Shown: piece after piece, positions 7,898 to 14,209 of the stretch
Layout of the letters: every line of letters begins with the position of its first letter
Numbering within the stretch: the first letter of the stretch is position 1
Assembly: GCA_016931085.1 (NCBI GenBank)
Contig: JAFGFO010000435.1
Location: 1 to 15,703 of the forward strand
DNA length: 15,703 bases
DNA from: Thermoflexales bacterium
GTDB lineage: Bacteria > Chloroflexota > Anaerolineae > Fen-1058
Direction of reading: 5' to 3'
Program-made: the position numbers and the translations under genes
The notes under the pieces: model-generated
Told to the model about the DNA's origin: nothing
The model's input: only the letters and a program-made list of their open reading frames with translations
Databases searched by the model: none

Positions 7898-7907
7898 GCC
7901 TACTATC

Positions 7908-7936
7908 AGCATAGTACACTTTCTCATTTCGCGCAA
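7908..7936 (-). promoter_or_regulatory. Candidate sigma-70-type promoter for the kinase/RuBisCO-like arm
   Basis: On the - strand TTGCGC (7936-7931) and TATGCT (7913-7908) are separated by exactly 17 nt. The -10 matches the consensus at 4 of 6 positions and the -35 at 3 of 6. Transcription would begin near 7901 and give a leader of about 120 nt before the kinase ATG. This is a by-eye match only. Confidence 0.35.
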
Positions 7937-7988
7937 GCGGCGATTTGTGGTAAACTTGTAGTGGGTGTGGATAAAGAAGATTTTTAAT

Positions 7989-8100
7989 CACGAATGTCAC
8001 CAATTGGACGATAGCCCCCTTCGGGGCTCCGAAGCGGATGGCACGAATTGGGTTAAACAAAGAGACATTCGTGAAATTCGACTATTCGTGTCATTCGTGA
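7989..8100. repeat. ATTCGTG-type interspersed repeat upstream of the aldolase
   Basis: CACGAATGTC (7989-7998) is inverted perfectly at 8064-8073. Inside is a 6-bp hairpin AGCCCC/GGGGCT (8013-8018 with 8023-8028) that overlaps an alternative CTTCGG/CCGAAG stem (8019-8024 with 8029-8034). The motif ATTCGTG then recurs at 8084-8090 and 8093-8099. Such ATTCGTG strings are familiar degenerate repeats in environmental genomes. Together with the kinase leader and promoter, this accounts for most of the 351-bp gap between the divergent arms. No clear + strand promoter was found. Confidence 0.55.
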
Positions 8101-8131
8101 CTTATTTTCGAAGCAGACTAAGAGGTGCGCT

Positions 8132-8830
8132 ATGGGACAGTTTGACCTGGTCAAACAACGTGTTGTGGAGACGGCCCGCTTGTTGGTCGAAAAGGGCTAC
8201 CTGGAGGGCACGGGCGGGAATGTCTCCGTGCGGGCAGAAGGGCAGCCGGCCTTTGCCATCACCCCCTCGAATTATGATTACCTCAAGATGTCACCCGGCG
8301 ATGTGTGTGTGATGGACTGGCAGATGAAGGTCCTGGAAGGAACGCTGAAACCCTCCATTGAGGGCGGCATGCACGCCGCAGTGTACCAGGTGCGCGCCGA
8401 CGTGAACGCCATCATCCATTCGCACCAGGTCTATGCCAGCACGCTGGCCTTGATCGACGCGCCCATCCCGGCTCTTTTTGACGAACAGGTGCGCTATTTG
8501 GGGCGCTCGGTGGAGATCATCCCCTATGCGCCCTCGGGGACAGGCTTTCTGAAAAAGAACGTCCAGTCCAAAGTTCGAAATGGGCACAACGCTTACATCC
8601 TGAAAAATCACGGCGCGCTCGTCCTGGGCGCAGACACCGAGCGCGCAGTGCATAACCTGGGACTGCTGGAGAAATGCGCCCTGGCTTACTTGCTGGCGTT
8701 GTGCACCGAGCGCCAGGTATCCCGCATCCCGCTGGCGATACGCGAGATTGCCTTCGCCAAGCTGCGGGCGGATGAGAAGAAGTACGCGACACTTGCGCCT
8801 GCGCGCAGTGCAGGTGAACGTGATGCGTAA
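8132..8830 (+). CDS. Class II aldolase/adducin-family protein (FucA/AraD-like)
   Basis: Zinc-dependent aldolase or epimerase of the L-fuculose-phosphate aldolase family, 232 aa, near the usual length. Zinc ligands and catalytic base are visible: E77 in KPSIEGGMH, H96 and H98 in IIHSHQVYAS, and H160 in ILKNHGALV. The glycine-rich phosphate loop GTGGNVSVR (26-34) is present, so a phosphorylated ketose is the expected substrate, with retro-aldol cleavage to dihydroxyacetone phosphate and an aldehyde. AraD-type epimerases and MtnB dehydratases share these residues, so aldol cleavage is the likeliest, not the only, reaction. Start ATG 8132 follows AGAGG (8121-8125) by 6 nt. It is the first gene of the + strand arm, divergent from the kinase/RuBisCO-like pair, and 124 nt before the aminotransferase. 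Confidence 0.9.
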   Translation: MGQFDLVKQRVVETARLLVEKGYLEGTGGNVSVRAEGQPAFAITPSNYDYLKMSPGDVCVMDWQMKVLEGTLKPSIEGGMHAAVYQVRADVNAIIHSHQVYASTLALIDAPIPALFDEQVRYLGRSVEIIPYAPSGTGFLKKNVQSKVRNGHNAYILKNHGALVLGADTERAVHNLGLLEKCALAYLLALCTERQVSRIPLAIREIAFAKLRADEKKYATLAPARSAGERDA

Positions 8831-8863
8831 GGTGTAAAGTCACGTTTTACGTGTCATGTTTTA

Positions 8864-8935
8864 TTATCCGCTAATCTACGCGAATCTGCACAAATGATTA
8901 AAAATTAGTGAAAATTAGCGTGAATTCGCGGATAA
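8864..8935. repeat. ATCCGCGAATT-type interspersed repeat between aldolase and aminotransferase
   Basis: TTATCCGC (8864-8871) is inverted perfectly at 8928-8935, and CGCTAAT (8870-8876) at 8914-8920, so the 72-nt stretch forms an interrupted dyad. The AT-rich core contains repeated AAAATTAG units (8902-8909 and 8911-8918). The type is a common degenerate intergenic repeat in environmental bacteria, from memory. It lies inside a probable operon, so the transcript would carry it. Confidence 0.55.
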
Positions 8936-8954
8936 AAATTAATGGGAGGCTGCT

Positions 8955-10409
8955 ATGACCGACACTCAATCCTACGCCATCTCCGAATGGCACGACACGG
9001 ACGCGATCTATGCCCGGCTGAATGAGCTGGTCCGCCAGCCTCTCCGCCCCATCCGGCGCGACAGGATGCAAGACTTTCTCAACTATTATGAGACCCGCTG
9101 CGCCCGTTCCAAGGCGCTGACCGACGAAGCCAAGCAACTCATCCCCGGCGGCGTGCAGCACAACCTGGCGTTCAACTATCCTTTCCCGCTGGCCGTCGAG
9201 AAAGCGGACGGGGCCTATTTATGGGACGTGGATGGCAACCGCTACATTGACTTTTTGCAAGCGGGAGGGCCGACGGTGCTGGGCAGCAACTATGCCCCGG
9301 TGCGTGACAAGGTCTTGGAGATGCTGCAGTCCTGCGGCCCCGTCACTGGCCTGTTCCACGAATACGAGCTCAAGCTGGCCCAGTTGATCAACCGACTTAT
9401 GCCGTCCATCGAGATGTTTCGCATGCTGGGTTCGGGCACAGAGGCGGTGATGGCGGCGATCCGGGCGGCGCGGCTGTTCACCGGCAAGAAGAAGGTTATC
9501 AAGGTTGGTGGCGCCTATCATGGCTGGAGCGACCAGATGGTCTATAGTCTGCATATCCCTGGCACCCGCCGTATGGAAGCCAAGGGTATCCCGGCCGGCT
9601 GTAGCCACGACACACAAGAGTTTTACCCGAATGACCTGAATGCCCTGCGGCGGCTGATGACGCTCGACCGGCTGCGCGGCGGCACGGCGGCCGTCATCGT
9701 CGAGCCGCTCGGCCCTGAAAGCGGGACGCGCCCAATTCCACGCGACTTTAACAGAAACGTGCGCGAGCTGTGCGACGAGTTTGGCGCGTTGTTGATCTTT
9801 GATGAAGTCGTGACCGGCTTCCGCATCGGCATGGGCGGGGCGCAGGGCTACTTTGGCGTCAAACCCGATCTGACCGTGTTTGGCAAGTGCATCACCGGCG
9901 GTTACCCGATGGCAGGCGGGGTAGGGGGGCGGCGCGATGTCATGACGCGCTTCGCGGCCGGCATCGGCGGCACCGGCGAGCGCGCCTATATCGGCGGGAC
10001 GCTTTCGGCCAATCCGCTTTCGTGCGTGGCCGGCTATTACGCCCTGCTCGAAATGGAACGCACCCATGCCGCCATCATCGCCGGGCGAGCGGGCGACCAA
10101 TTGACCAAGGGGCTGCAAAGCATCATCGAGCGACTCAAGCTGCCGTTCGTGGCTTATAATCAGGGTTCGATCGTCCATCTCGAAACTTCGGGCGTGATGC
10201 TGCTCGACTTCAAGGACCCACTCAAGCTGATGCGCGAGCTCAAACCGCGCAAGCATATGATGGAAGAGATGGGAGCGGCCTACATGGCGCAAGGCCTCGT
10301 CACGCTGGCAGGCAGCCGCATGTACACCAGCATGGCGGATACAGACGAGGTGATCGGCGAAGCGTTGAAGGGCTTTGAGGCTGTGCTTTCGAGCGTCGAA
10401 GGGGTCTAG
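8955..10409 (+). CDS. Class III PLP aminotransferase, glutamate-1-semialdehyde aminomutase-like
   Basis: Fold-type I PLP enzyme, 484 aa. The Schiff-base Lys is K311 in TVFGKCITGGYPMAGG, the cofactor-pyridine Asp is D283 in LLIFDEVVTGFR, and the phosphate-binding loop reads LGSGTEA (158-164), the GSA-aminomutase variant rather than the GSAGNE-type loop of other class III enzymes. AYHGWSD (187-193) is also typical. A 60-residue N-terminal extension precedes the conserved GG, longer than HemL itself, and the gene sits among sugar-phosphate genes rather than heme genes, so a true HemL role is unlikely. It more likely moves an amino group onto or off an aldehyde or ketose-like compound of the pathway. 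Start ATG 8955 follows GGGAGG (8944-8949) by 5 nt. It ends 4 nt before the next gene's start, indicating coupling. Confidence 0.9.
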   Translation: MTDTQSYAISEWHDTDAIYARLNELVRQPLRPIRRDRMQDFLNYYETRCARSKALTDEAKQLIPGGVQHNLAFNYPFPLAVEKADGAYLWDVDGNRYIDFLQAGGPTVLGSNYAPVRDKVLEMLQSCGPVTGLFHEYELKLAQLINRLMPSIEMFRMLGSGTEAVMAAIRAARLFTGKKKVIKVGGAYHGWSDQMVYSLHIPGTRRMEAKGIPAGCSHDTQEFYPNDLNALRRLMTLDRLRGGTAAVIVEPLGPESGTRPIPRDFNRNVRELCDEFGALLIFDEVVTGFRIGMGGAQGYFGVKPDLTVFGKCITGGYPMAGGVGGRRDVMTRFAAGIGGTGERAYIGGTLSANPLSCVAGYYALLEMERTHAAIIAGRAGDQLTKGLQSIIERLKLPFVAYNQGSIVHLETSGVMLLDFKDPLKLMRELKPRKHMMEEMGAAYMAQGLVTLAGSRMYTSMADTDEVIGEALKGFEAVLSSVEGV

Positions 10410-10413
10410 CCGC

Positions 10414-11988
10414 ATGACTGACGAAACTGTTGTCCTGGCCCTTGACCTCGGCACGTCGGGCGCCAAAGTGGCGCTGGTCAGCGTTCACGGACATGTGTTG
10501 GGCTGGGAGGCCGAGCCTGTCAAGCTCGCCGTCACGCCCGACGGTGGGGTGGAACAATCACCCGAAGAGTGGTGGCAAGCCTTTTTGTCAGCGGCGAGGC
10601 GGCTGCTGGGCCGAGACCTGGTGGCCAAGCGCTCGATCCGGGCTGTCTGCTGTTCGACGCAGGGGGAGGGCACGCTCCCCGTTGCCGAGGATGGAAGCGC
10701 GCTGATGAACTGCATCCTGTGGATGGACATGCGCGGCGCGCCCTACCTGCACGAGCAGGCGCGCGGCGCCATCAATGTGCTCGGCGCAGATGTGTTCCGA
10801 GTGCTGCGCTGGATTCGCCTGACGGGTGGCATGCCATCCATGACCGGCAAGGACCCGGCGGCGCACATGCTGCTGGTGCGCGAGCGTTTCCCCGAAATTT
10901 ATGCCCGGACGTTCAAGTTCTTGAACGTGCTCGATTATATGAACCTGCGCCTGACCGGCCGCCTGGCGGCAACCTTCGATTCGATCTTGACCTCGTGGGT
11001 GACCGACAACCGCGACCCGGATGACATCCGCTACGATGCGCGGCTGGTGCGTGACAGCGGCATCGACGCCGAGAAATTTCCTGAAATTGTGCCCTGCACA
11101 ACCGTGCTCGGCACGCTGAGGGCGGACGTGGCCGGGCAGTTGGGGCTGGCGGCGGATGTGCAGGTGGTGGCCGGCTCGATCGACAACACGGCGGCGGCGA
11201 TCGGCTCAGGCGCGGTGGAGGATTTTAGCCCGCATTTGTACATCGGCACCTCGTCGTGGATTGCGGCGCACGTGCCGTTCAAGAAAACCGACCCTATCTC
11301 GTCACTGGCCTCTGTGCCCTGTGCCGTGCCGCATCGCTATTTGCTCACCGCTTTGCAGGCGACCGCCGGCGGCAACTTGACCTTTTTGCGCGACAACATC
11401 TTGTATCATCAAGACGAGCTGCTGCAAGAGGAGCGCGCGCCGGACGTTTTCAAGGTCATGGACAAGATGGCCGAGCAGGTGCCAGCCGGCAGCAATGGCG
11501 TGCTGTATACGCCGTGGATTTGGGGCGAGCGCGCGCCGGTGGACGAGCGCACCTTGCGGGCCGGGCTGTACAACCTCTCGCTCCATAACACCCGCGCCGA
11601 CATCATCCGCGCCTTTTTGGAGGGCGTGGCGTTCAATACCCGCTGGCTGCTTGCGCCGGTGGCCAGCTTCTTGGGACGTCCGGTGGAGGCGATCAATGTG
11701 GCAGGCGGCGGCGGCAATTCGGATGTATGGTGCCAGATTATGGCCGACGTGCTCGATGTGCCGGTGCGCCAGGTGCAGGACCCCATCCTGGCCAATGCGC
11801 GCGGCGCGGCGTTTATCGCCGCCGTGGGCTTGGGGGAGATCACGTTCGACGACGTCCCGGCCCTGGTCCAATTCAAGCGCACCTACGTGCCCGATCCGCG
11901 CAACCGGGCGGTTTACGACGAGCGCTTTGGCGTGTTCAAGCAGATTTATAAACAGATGAGCGGCGTGTACAAGCGTTTGAACGGCTAA
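10414..11988 (+). CDS. FGGY-family carbohydrate kinase, second of two
   Basis: A complete second FGGY kinase, 524 aa. Landmarks: LALDLGTSGAKVALV with D11, WMDMRGAPY (103-111), catalytic Asp D257 in AGSIDNTAAAIGSG, YIGTSSWIAAH, YTPWIWGERAPVDE, and the C-terminal signature GGGGNSDVWCQIMADV. It diverges clearly from the first kinase in the substrate half (for instance STQGEG here against ATQLLG there), so the two are unlikely to be recent duplicates and may act on different intermediates. ATG 10414 was chosen because GAAGGGG (10398-10404) precedes it within the end of the aminotransferase gene and homology begins here; an in-frame upstream ATG at 10375 would overlap that gene. The 4-nt gap upstream and 15-nt gap downstream indicate one transcript with the aminotransferase and transporter. 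Confidence 0.92.
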   Translation: MTDETVVLALDLGTSGAKVALVSVHGHVLGWEAEPVKLAVTPDGGVEQSPEEWWQAFLSAARRLLGRDLVAKRSIRAVCCSTQGEGTLPVAEDGSALMNCILWMDMRGAPYLHEQARGAINVLGADVFRVLRWIRLTGGMPSMTGKDPAAHMLLVRERFPEIYARTFKFLNVLDYMNLRLTGRLAATFDSILTSWVTDNRDPDDIRYDARLVRDSGIDAEKFPEIVPCTTVLGTLRADVAGQLGLAADVQVVAGSIDNTAAAIGSGAVEDFSPHLYIGTSSWIAAHVPFKKTDPISSLASVPCAVPHRYLLTALQATAGGNLTFLRDNILYHQDELLQEERAPDVFKVMDKMAEQVPAGSNGVLYTPWIWGERAPVDERTLRAGLYNLSLHNTRADIIRAFLEGVAFNTRWLLAPVASFLGRPVEAINVAGGGGNSDVWCQIMADVLDVPVRQVQDPILANARGAAFIAAVGLGEITFDDVPALVQFKRTYVPDPRNRAVYDERFGVFKQIYKQMSGVYKRLNG

Positions 11989-11990
11989 AC

Positions 11991-12006
11991 AGGAGGTGAT
12001 CATGTG
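11991..12006 (+). promoter_or_regulatory. Strong RBS and GTG start with abutting ATG-TGA
   Basis: AGGAGGTGAT (11991-12000) is an extended match to the anti-Shine-Dalgarno sequence. The first ATG after it (12002) runs straight into TGA (12005), so that ATG is a one-codon frame. The transporter frame opens with GTG at 12004, which overlaps it. The GTG start is therefore forced, and the minimal ATG-stop could slightly dampen initiation. Confidence 0.75.
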
Positions 12007-13203
12007 AGCAATCAATACCGTCTCTATGGCTACCGCTGGGTGGTGCTGGTGGTTTTCATGGCCATCAACCTGGCCATCCAGATGCTGTGGATTGGCTACG
12101 CGCCGATCACGGGGCCCGCTGCCGCGTTTTACGGCGTGAGCGATCTGCAAATCGGCATGCTGGCGATGTCGTTCATGATCGCCTTTATCCCACTTTCCAT
12201 CCCGGTTTCGTGGGTGATAGACACCTATGGGTTCCGCGTTGCGGTCAGCATCGGCGCGGTGATGATGGCTGTGTTTGGCCTGGCGCGCGGATTGGCAGGA
12301 GCGAATTACCCGCTCGTCTTGGGCAGCACAGTGGGCATTGCCATTGCCCAGCCCTTTCTGCTCAATGCGTGGACCAAAGTGCCTGCCAACTGGTTCGCCA
12401 TCGAGGAGCGCGCCACGGCTGTGGGGCTGGTGACGCTGGCCAACCTGGTCGGTACGGCGCTCGGCATGGTGCTGACGCCGATCCTGATCGAGAGCATACC
12501 CATCCCCACGGTGCAGTTGATATACGGAGGGATTGCCGCGCTCTCGGCAACCTCCTTCGTCATCCTGGCGCGTGAGACTCCGCCCACCCCGCCATGTCCA
12601 CCCGGCATGGAAGCCCGCGCCTTGATGCTCGATGGCCTGAAGCACGCGCTCACCGTCAAGTCCTTTTGGCTTTACCTGCTGGTCTCGTTCATCGGCCTGG
12701 GGATTTTCAACGGCATCACCACTTGGGTGGAGAACATTATCCGGCCGCGCGGCTTTACTCCCACCGATGCTGGGACACTCGGCGCGCTCTTGCTGGTTGG
12801 CGGGATCCTGGGCGCGGTCGTCATTCCGCCGTTCTCGGACAGGCAGCGCAAGCGCCAGCCTTACCTGCTGTTGGGCATCACGCTCGCCATTCCGGGGTTG
12901 ATCGGACTGACGTTTGCCACGTCCTACTGGCTGTTGCTCGTTTCGGCGTTTTCGATGGGTTTCTTCCTGGTGAGCACGAGCCCCATCGGCATGCAGTATG
13001 CCGCCGAGGTGACCCATCCCACCCCGGAGGGTACGTCCAATGGCTTGATTCAATTGTTCGGACAGGCCTCGGTCGTGTTCGTGTACATCATGGAAGCCAT
13101 GAAAACAAGCGGTGGCGCATTCACACCCGCGCTGTTGCTGGCGGTCGGGCTGCTGGGGGTGAGCGCGCTGGTTGTTACGCAGATGAGAGATCCTGCGCGC
13201 TGA
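12004..13203 (+). CDS. MFS transporter with 12 predicted helices
   Basis: Major facilitator superfamily permease, 399 aa, inner membrane. Twelve hydrophobic stretches can be counted, at about 10-32, 47-71, 76-97, 101-122, 137-161, 168-188, 219-242, 257-276, 286-305, 307-329, 346-364 and 373-392. A central cytosolic loop (about 190-218) lies between helices 6 and 7. The motif-A positions show as SWVIDTYGFR after helix 2 and FSDRQRKRQP after helix 8. The W-x-x-D-x-x-G-x-R form recalls the FLVCR/SLC49-like branch of MFS, a weak assignment. As last gene of the + strand arm behind a kinase, its likely job is uptake of the substrate of this pathway by proton or sodium symport. Start is GTG 12004 with an excellent ribosome binding site. 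It ends only 16 nt from the converging FG-GAP gene. Confidence 0.9.
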   Translation: MSNQYRLYGYRWVVLVVFMAINLAIQMLWIGYAPITGPAAAFYGVSDLQIGMLAMSFMIAFIPLSIPVSWVIDTYGFRVAVSIGAVMMAVFGLARGLAGANYPLVLGSTVGIAIAQPFLLNAWTKVPANWFAIEERATAVGLVTLANLVGTALGMVLTPILIESIPIPTVQLIYGGIAALSATSFVILARETPPTPPCPPGMEARALMLDGLKHALTVKSFWLYLLVSFIGLGIFNGITTWVENIIRPRGFTPTDAGTLGALLLVGGILGAVVIPPFSDRQRKRQPYLLLGITLAIPGLIGLTFATSYWLLLVSAFSMGFFLVSTSPIGMQYAAEVTHPTPEGTSNGLIQLFGQASVVFVYIMEAMKTSGGAFTPALLLAVGLLGVSALVVTQMRDPAR

Positions 13204-13219
13204 AAGTTCGATTCAAGCG

Positions 13220-14209
13220 CTAAGCTGCCCGGATGATCACCGGAAGAAAGATGAATTTCAGCACGGCCACATGCAGTGTGACTGTAGCGGTCTGGGAGGC
13301 AGCCATCCCCTCGTGAGCGGTGTAGGTGAAATGGTCGACGCCAATGTAAGTAGCCGTGGGCGTGTAGGTGAAAGAGCCATCCGGCTTGAACGCCAGCTCG
13401 CCGTTGCCCGGCCCATCCTCCAAGGTTGCCGTCAGCGAGTCACCGGCGCTGATGTCGTTCGCCAACACGCCTGGCGCGGCGACGACCAGGACAGAGTCTT
13501 GGTCAACCAGGAACATGTCATTTACGGCTATCGGGTCGCCCGCCGCAGAAAACACGTAGGCTGAGCCTTGCTGCTGGTTGCTGCCAATGCGATCTTGATA
13601 CGCCCCGGCCACGATGGTGCCCCCGCTGATGGATACAGAGCGGCCGAACAGATCGTTCGCCGCGCCATCCGAGGCCACTACTTTCTTGACCAGTCCCCAG
13701 TTGTCCGTTCCGCCCTGGTTGCGTGCAAACACGTAGGCTGCGCCTTGGAAGATGTTAACGCCGTATGCTCCAACCGCGAGTGTGTCTCCGTTGATGGACA
13801 CGGAAGAGCCAAAATAGTCGCCTCTCTTGCTGTCGGACGCTGTCAGCTTTTTGACCAATCCCCAGTTGTCGGTTCCGCCCTGGTTGCGGGCAAAGACATA
13901 GACTGCGTTCGCGCGGTGCGCTCCGACGACGAGCGTGTCTCCACTGATGGATATCGAGATGCCAAAGTTGGTATCCGCCGCACCATCCGGGGCGACCAGC
14001 TTTTTGACCTGGCTGGCAGCCGTGATCGTCTCTTCGGCTTGAGGAAGTGATGGCCTGGTGGCTGCTGACCCGGCCTCGCTGCCGGCCTGGCTTGCGGCTG
14101 GCGGGGTGACATTGCACGTCAGCCCGACCAGCAGCATCATGACAAGCCACAGACGGCATAATCCTGTTTTGCTTGCGAGAGAACATTTAGCAGGCATGTC
14201 TTTTGTCAT
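13220..14209 (-). CDS. Secreted FG-GAP repeat protein with bacterial Ig-like domain
   Basis: Exported protein of 329 aa, role unknown; such proteins are commonly surface or adhesion proteins. A signal peptide with basic start and hydrophobic core (about 17-32, RLWLVMMLLVGLTC) is visible. A Cys at 32 suggests a lipoprotein, but the lipobox is not canonical (GLTC). Three FG-GAP-type repeats follow, each with a VKK..ASDG start, an FG.S(V/I)SI.GDT core and a YVF end; only three are present where a full beta-propeller needs about seven. Residues about 229-318 form a Big_9/cadherin-like Ig domain (AVNDMFLVDQD, PGVLANDIS, DGSFTYTPTATY). The C-terminus FIFLPVIIRAA resembles a tail I associate with exported Chloroflexota proteins. 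Its ATG overlaps the stop of the upstream SUMF1-like gene by 4 nt, so the two are translationally coupled. Confidence 0.85.
   Translation of the reverse strand: MTKDMPAKCSLASKTGLCRLWLVMMLLVGLTCNVTPPAASQAGSEAGSAATRPSLPQAEETITAASQVKKLVAPDGAADTNFGISISISGDTLVVGAHRANAVYVFARNQGGTDNWGLVKKLTASDSKRGDYFGSSVSINGDTLAVGAYGVNIFQGAAYVFARNQGGTDNWGLVKKVVASDGAANDLFGRSVSISGGTIVAGAYQDRIGSNQQQGSAYVFSAAGDPIAVNDMFLVDQDSVLVVAAPGVLANDISAGDSLTATLEDGPGNGELAFKPDGSFTYTPTATYIGVDHFTYTAHEGMAASQTATVTLHVAVLKFIFLPVIIRAA
13686..13900 (-). repeat. Intragenic 165-bp-period repeat in the FG-GAP gene
   Basis: Near-identical stretches begin at 13686 and 13851, 165 nt (55 codons) apart. Both encode the identical peptide YVFARNQGGTDNWGLVKK. 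A third, weaker unit starts near 14004. The near identity at DNA level indicates fairly recent duplication, and makes the gene prone to unit gain or loss by recombination. Confidence 0.75.

Noticed and set aside
9219..10466. Long open frame (415 codons) on the - strand opposite the aminotransferase
   Set aside because: The sense strand encodes all PLP-enzyme motifs; the antisense product has low-complexity His/Arg/Ala-rich composition.
11302..13053. Very long open frame (583 codons) on the - strand spanning the second kinase and the transporter
   Set aside because: It runs across two real genes and their junction, and its product is rich in His, Gln and Arg with no family motif.
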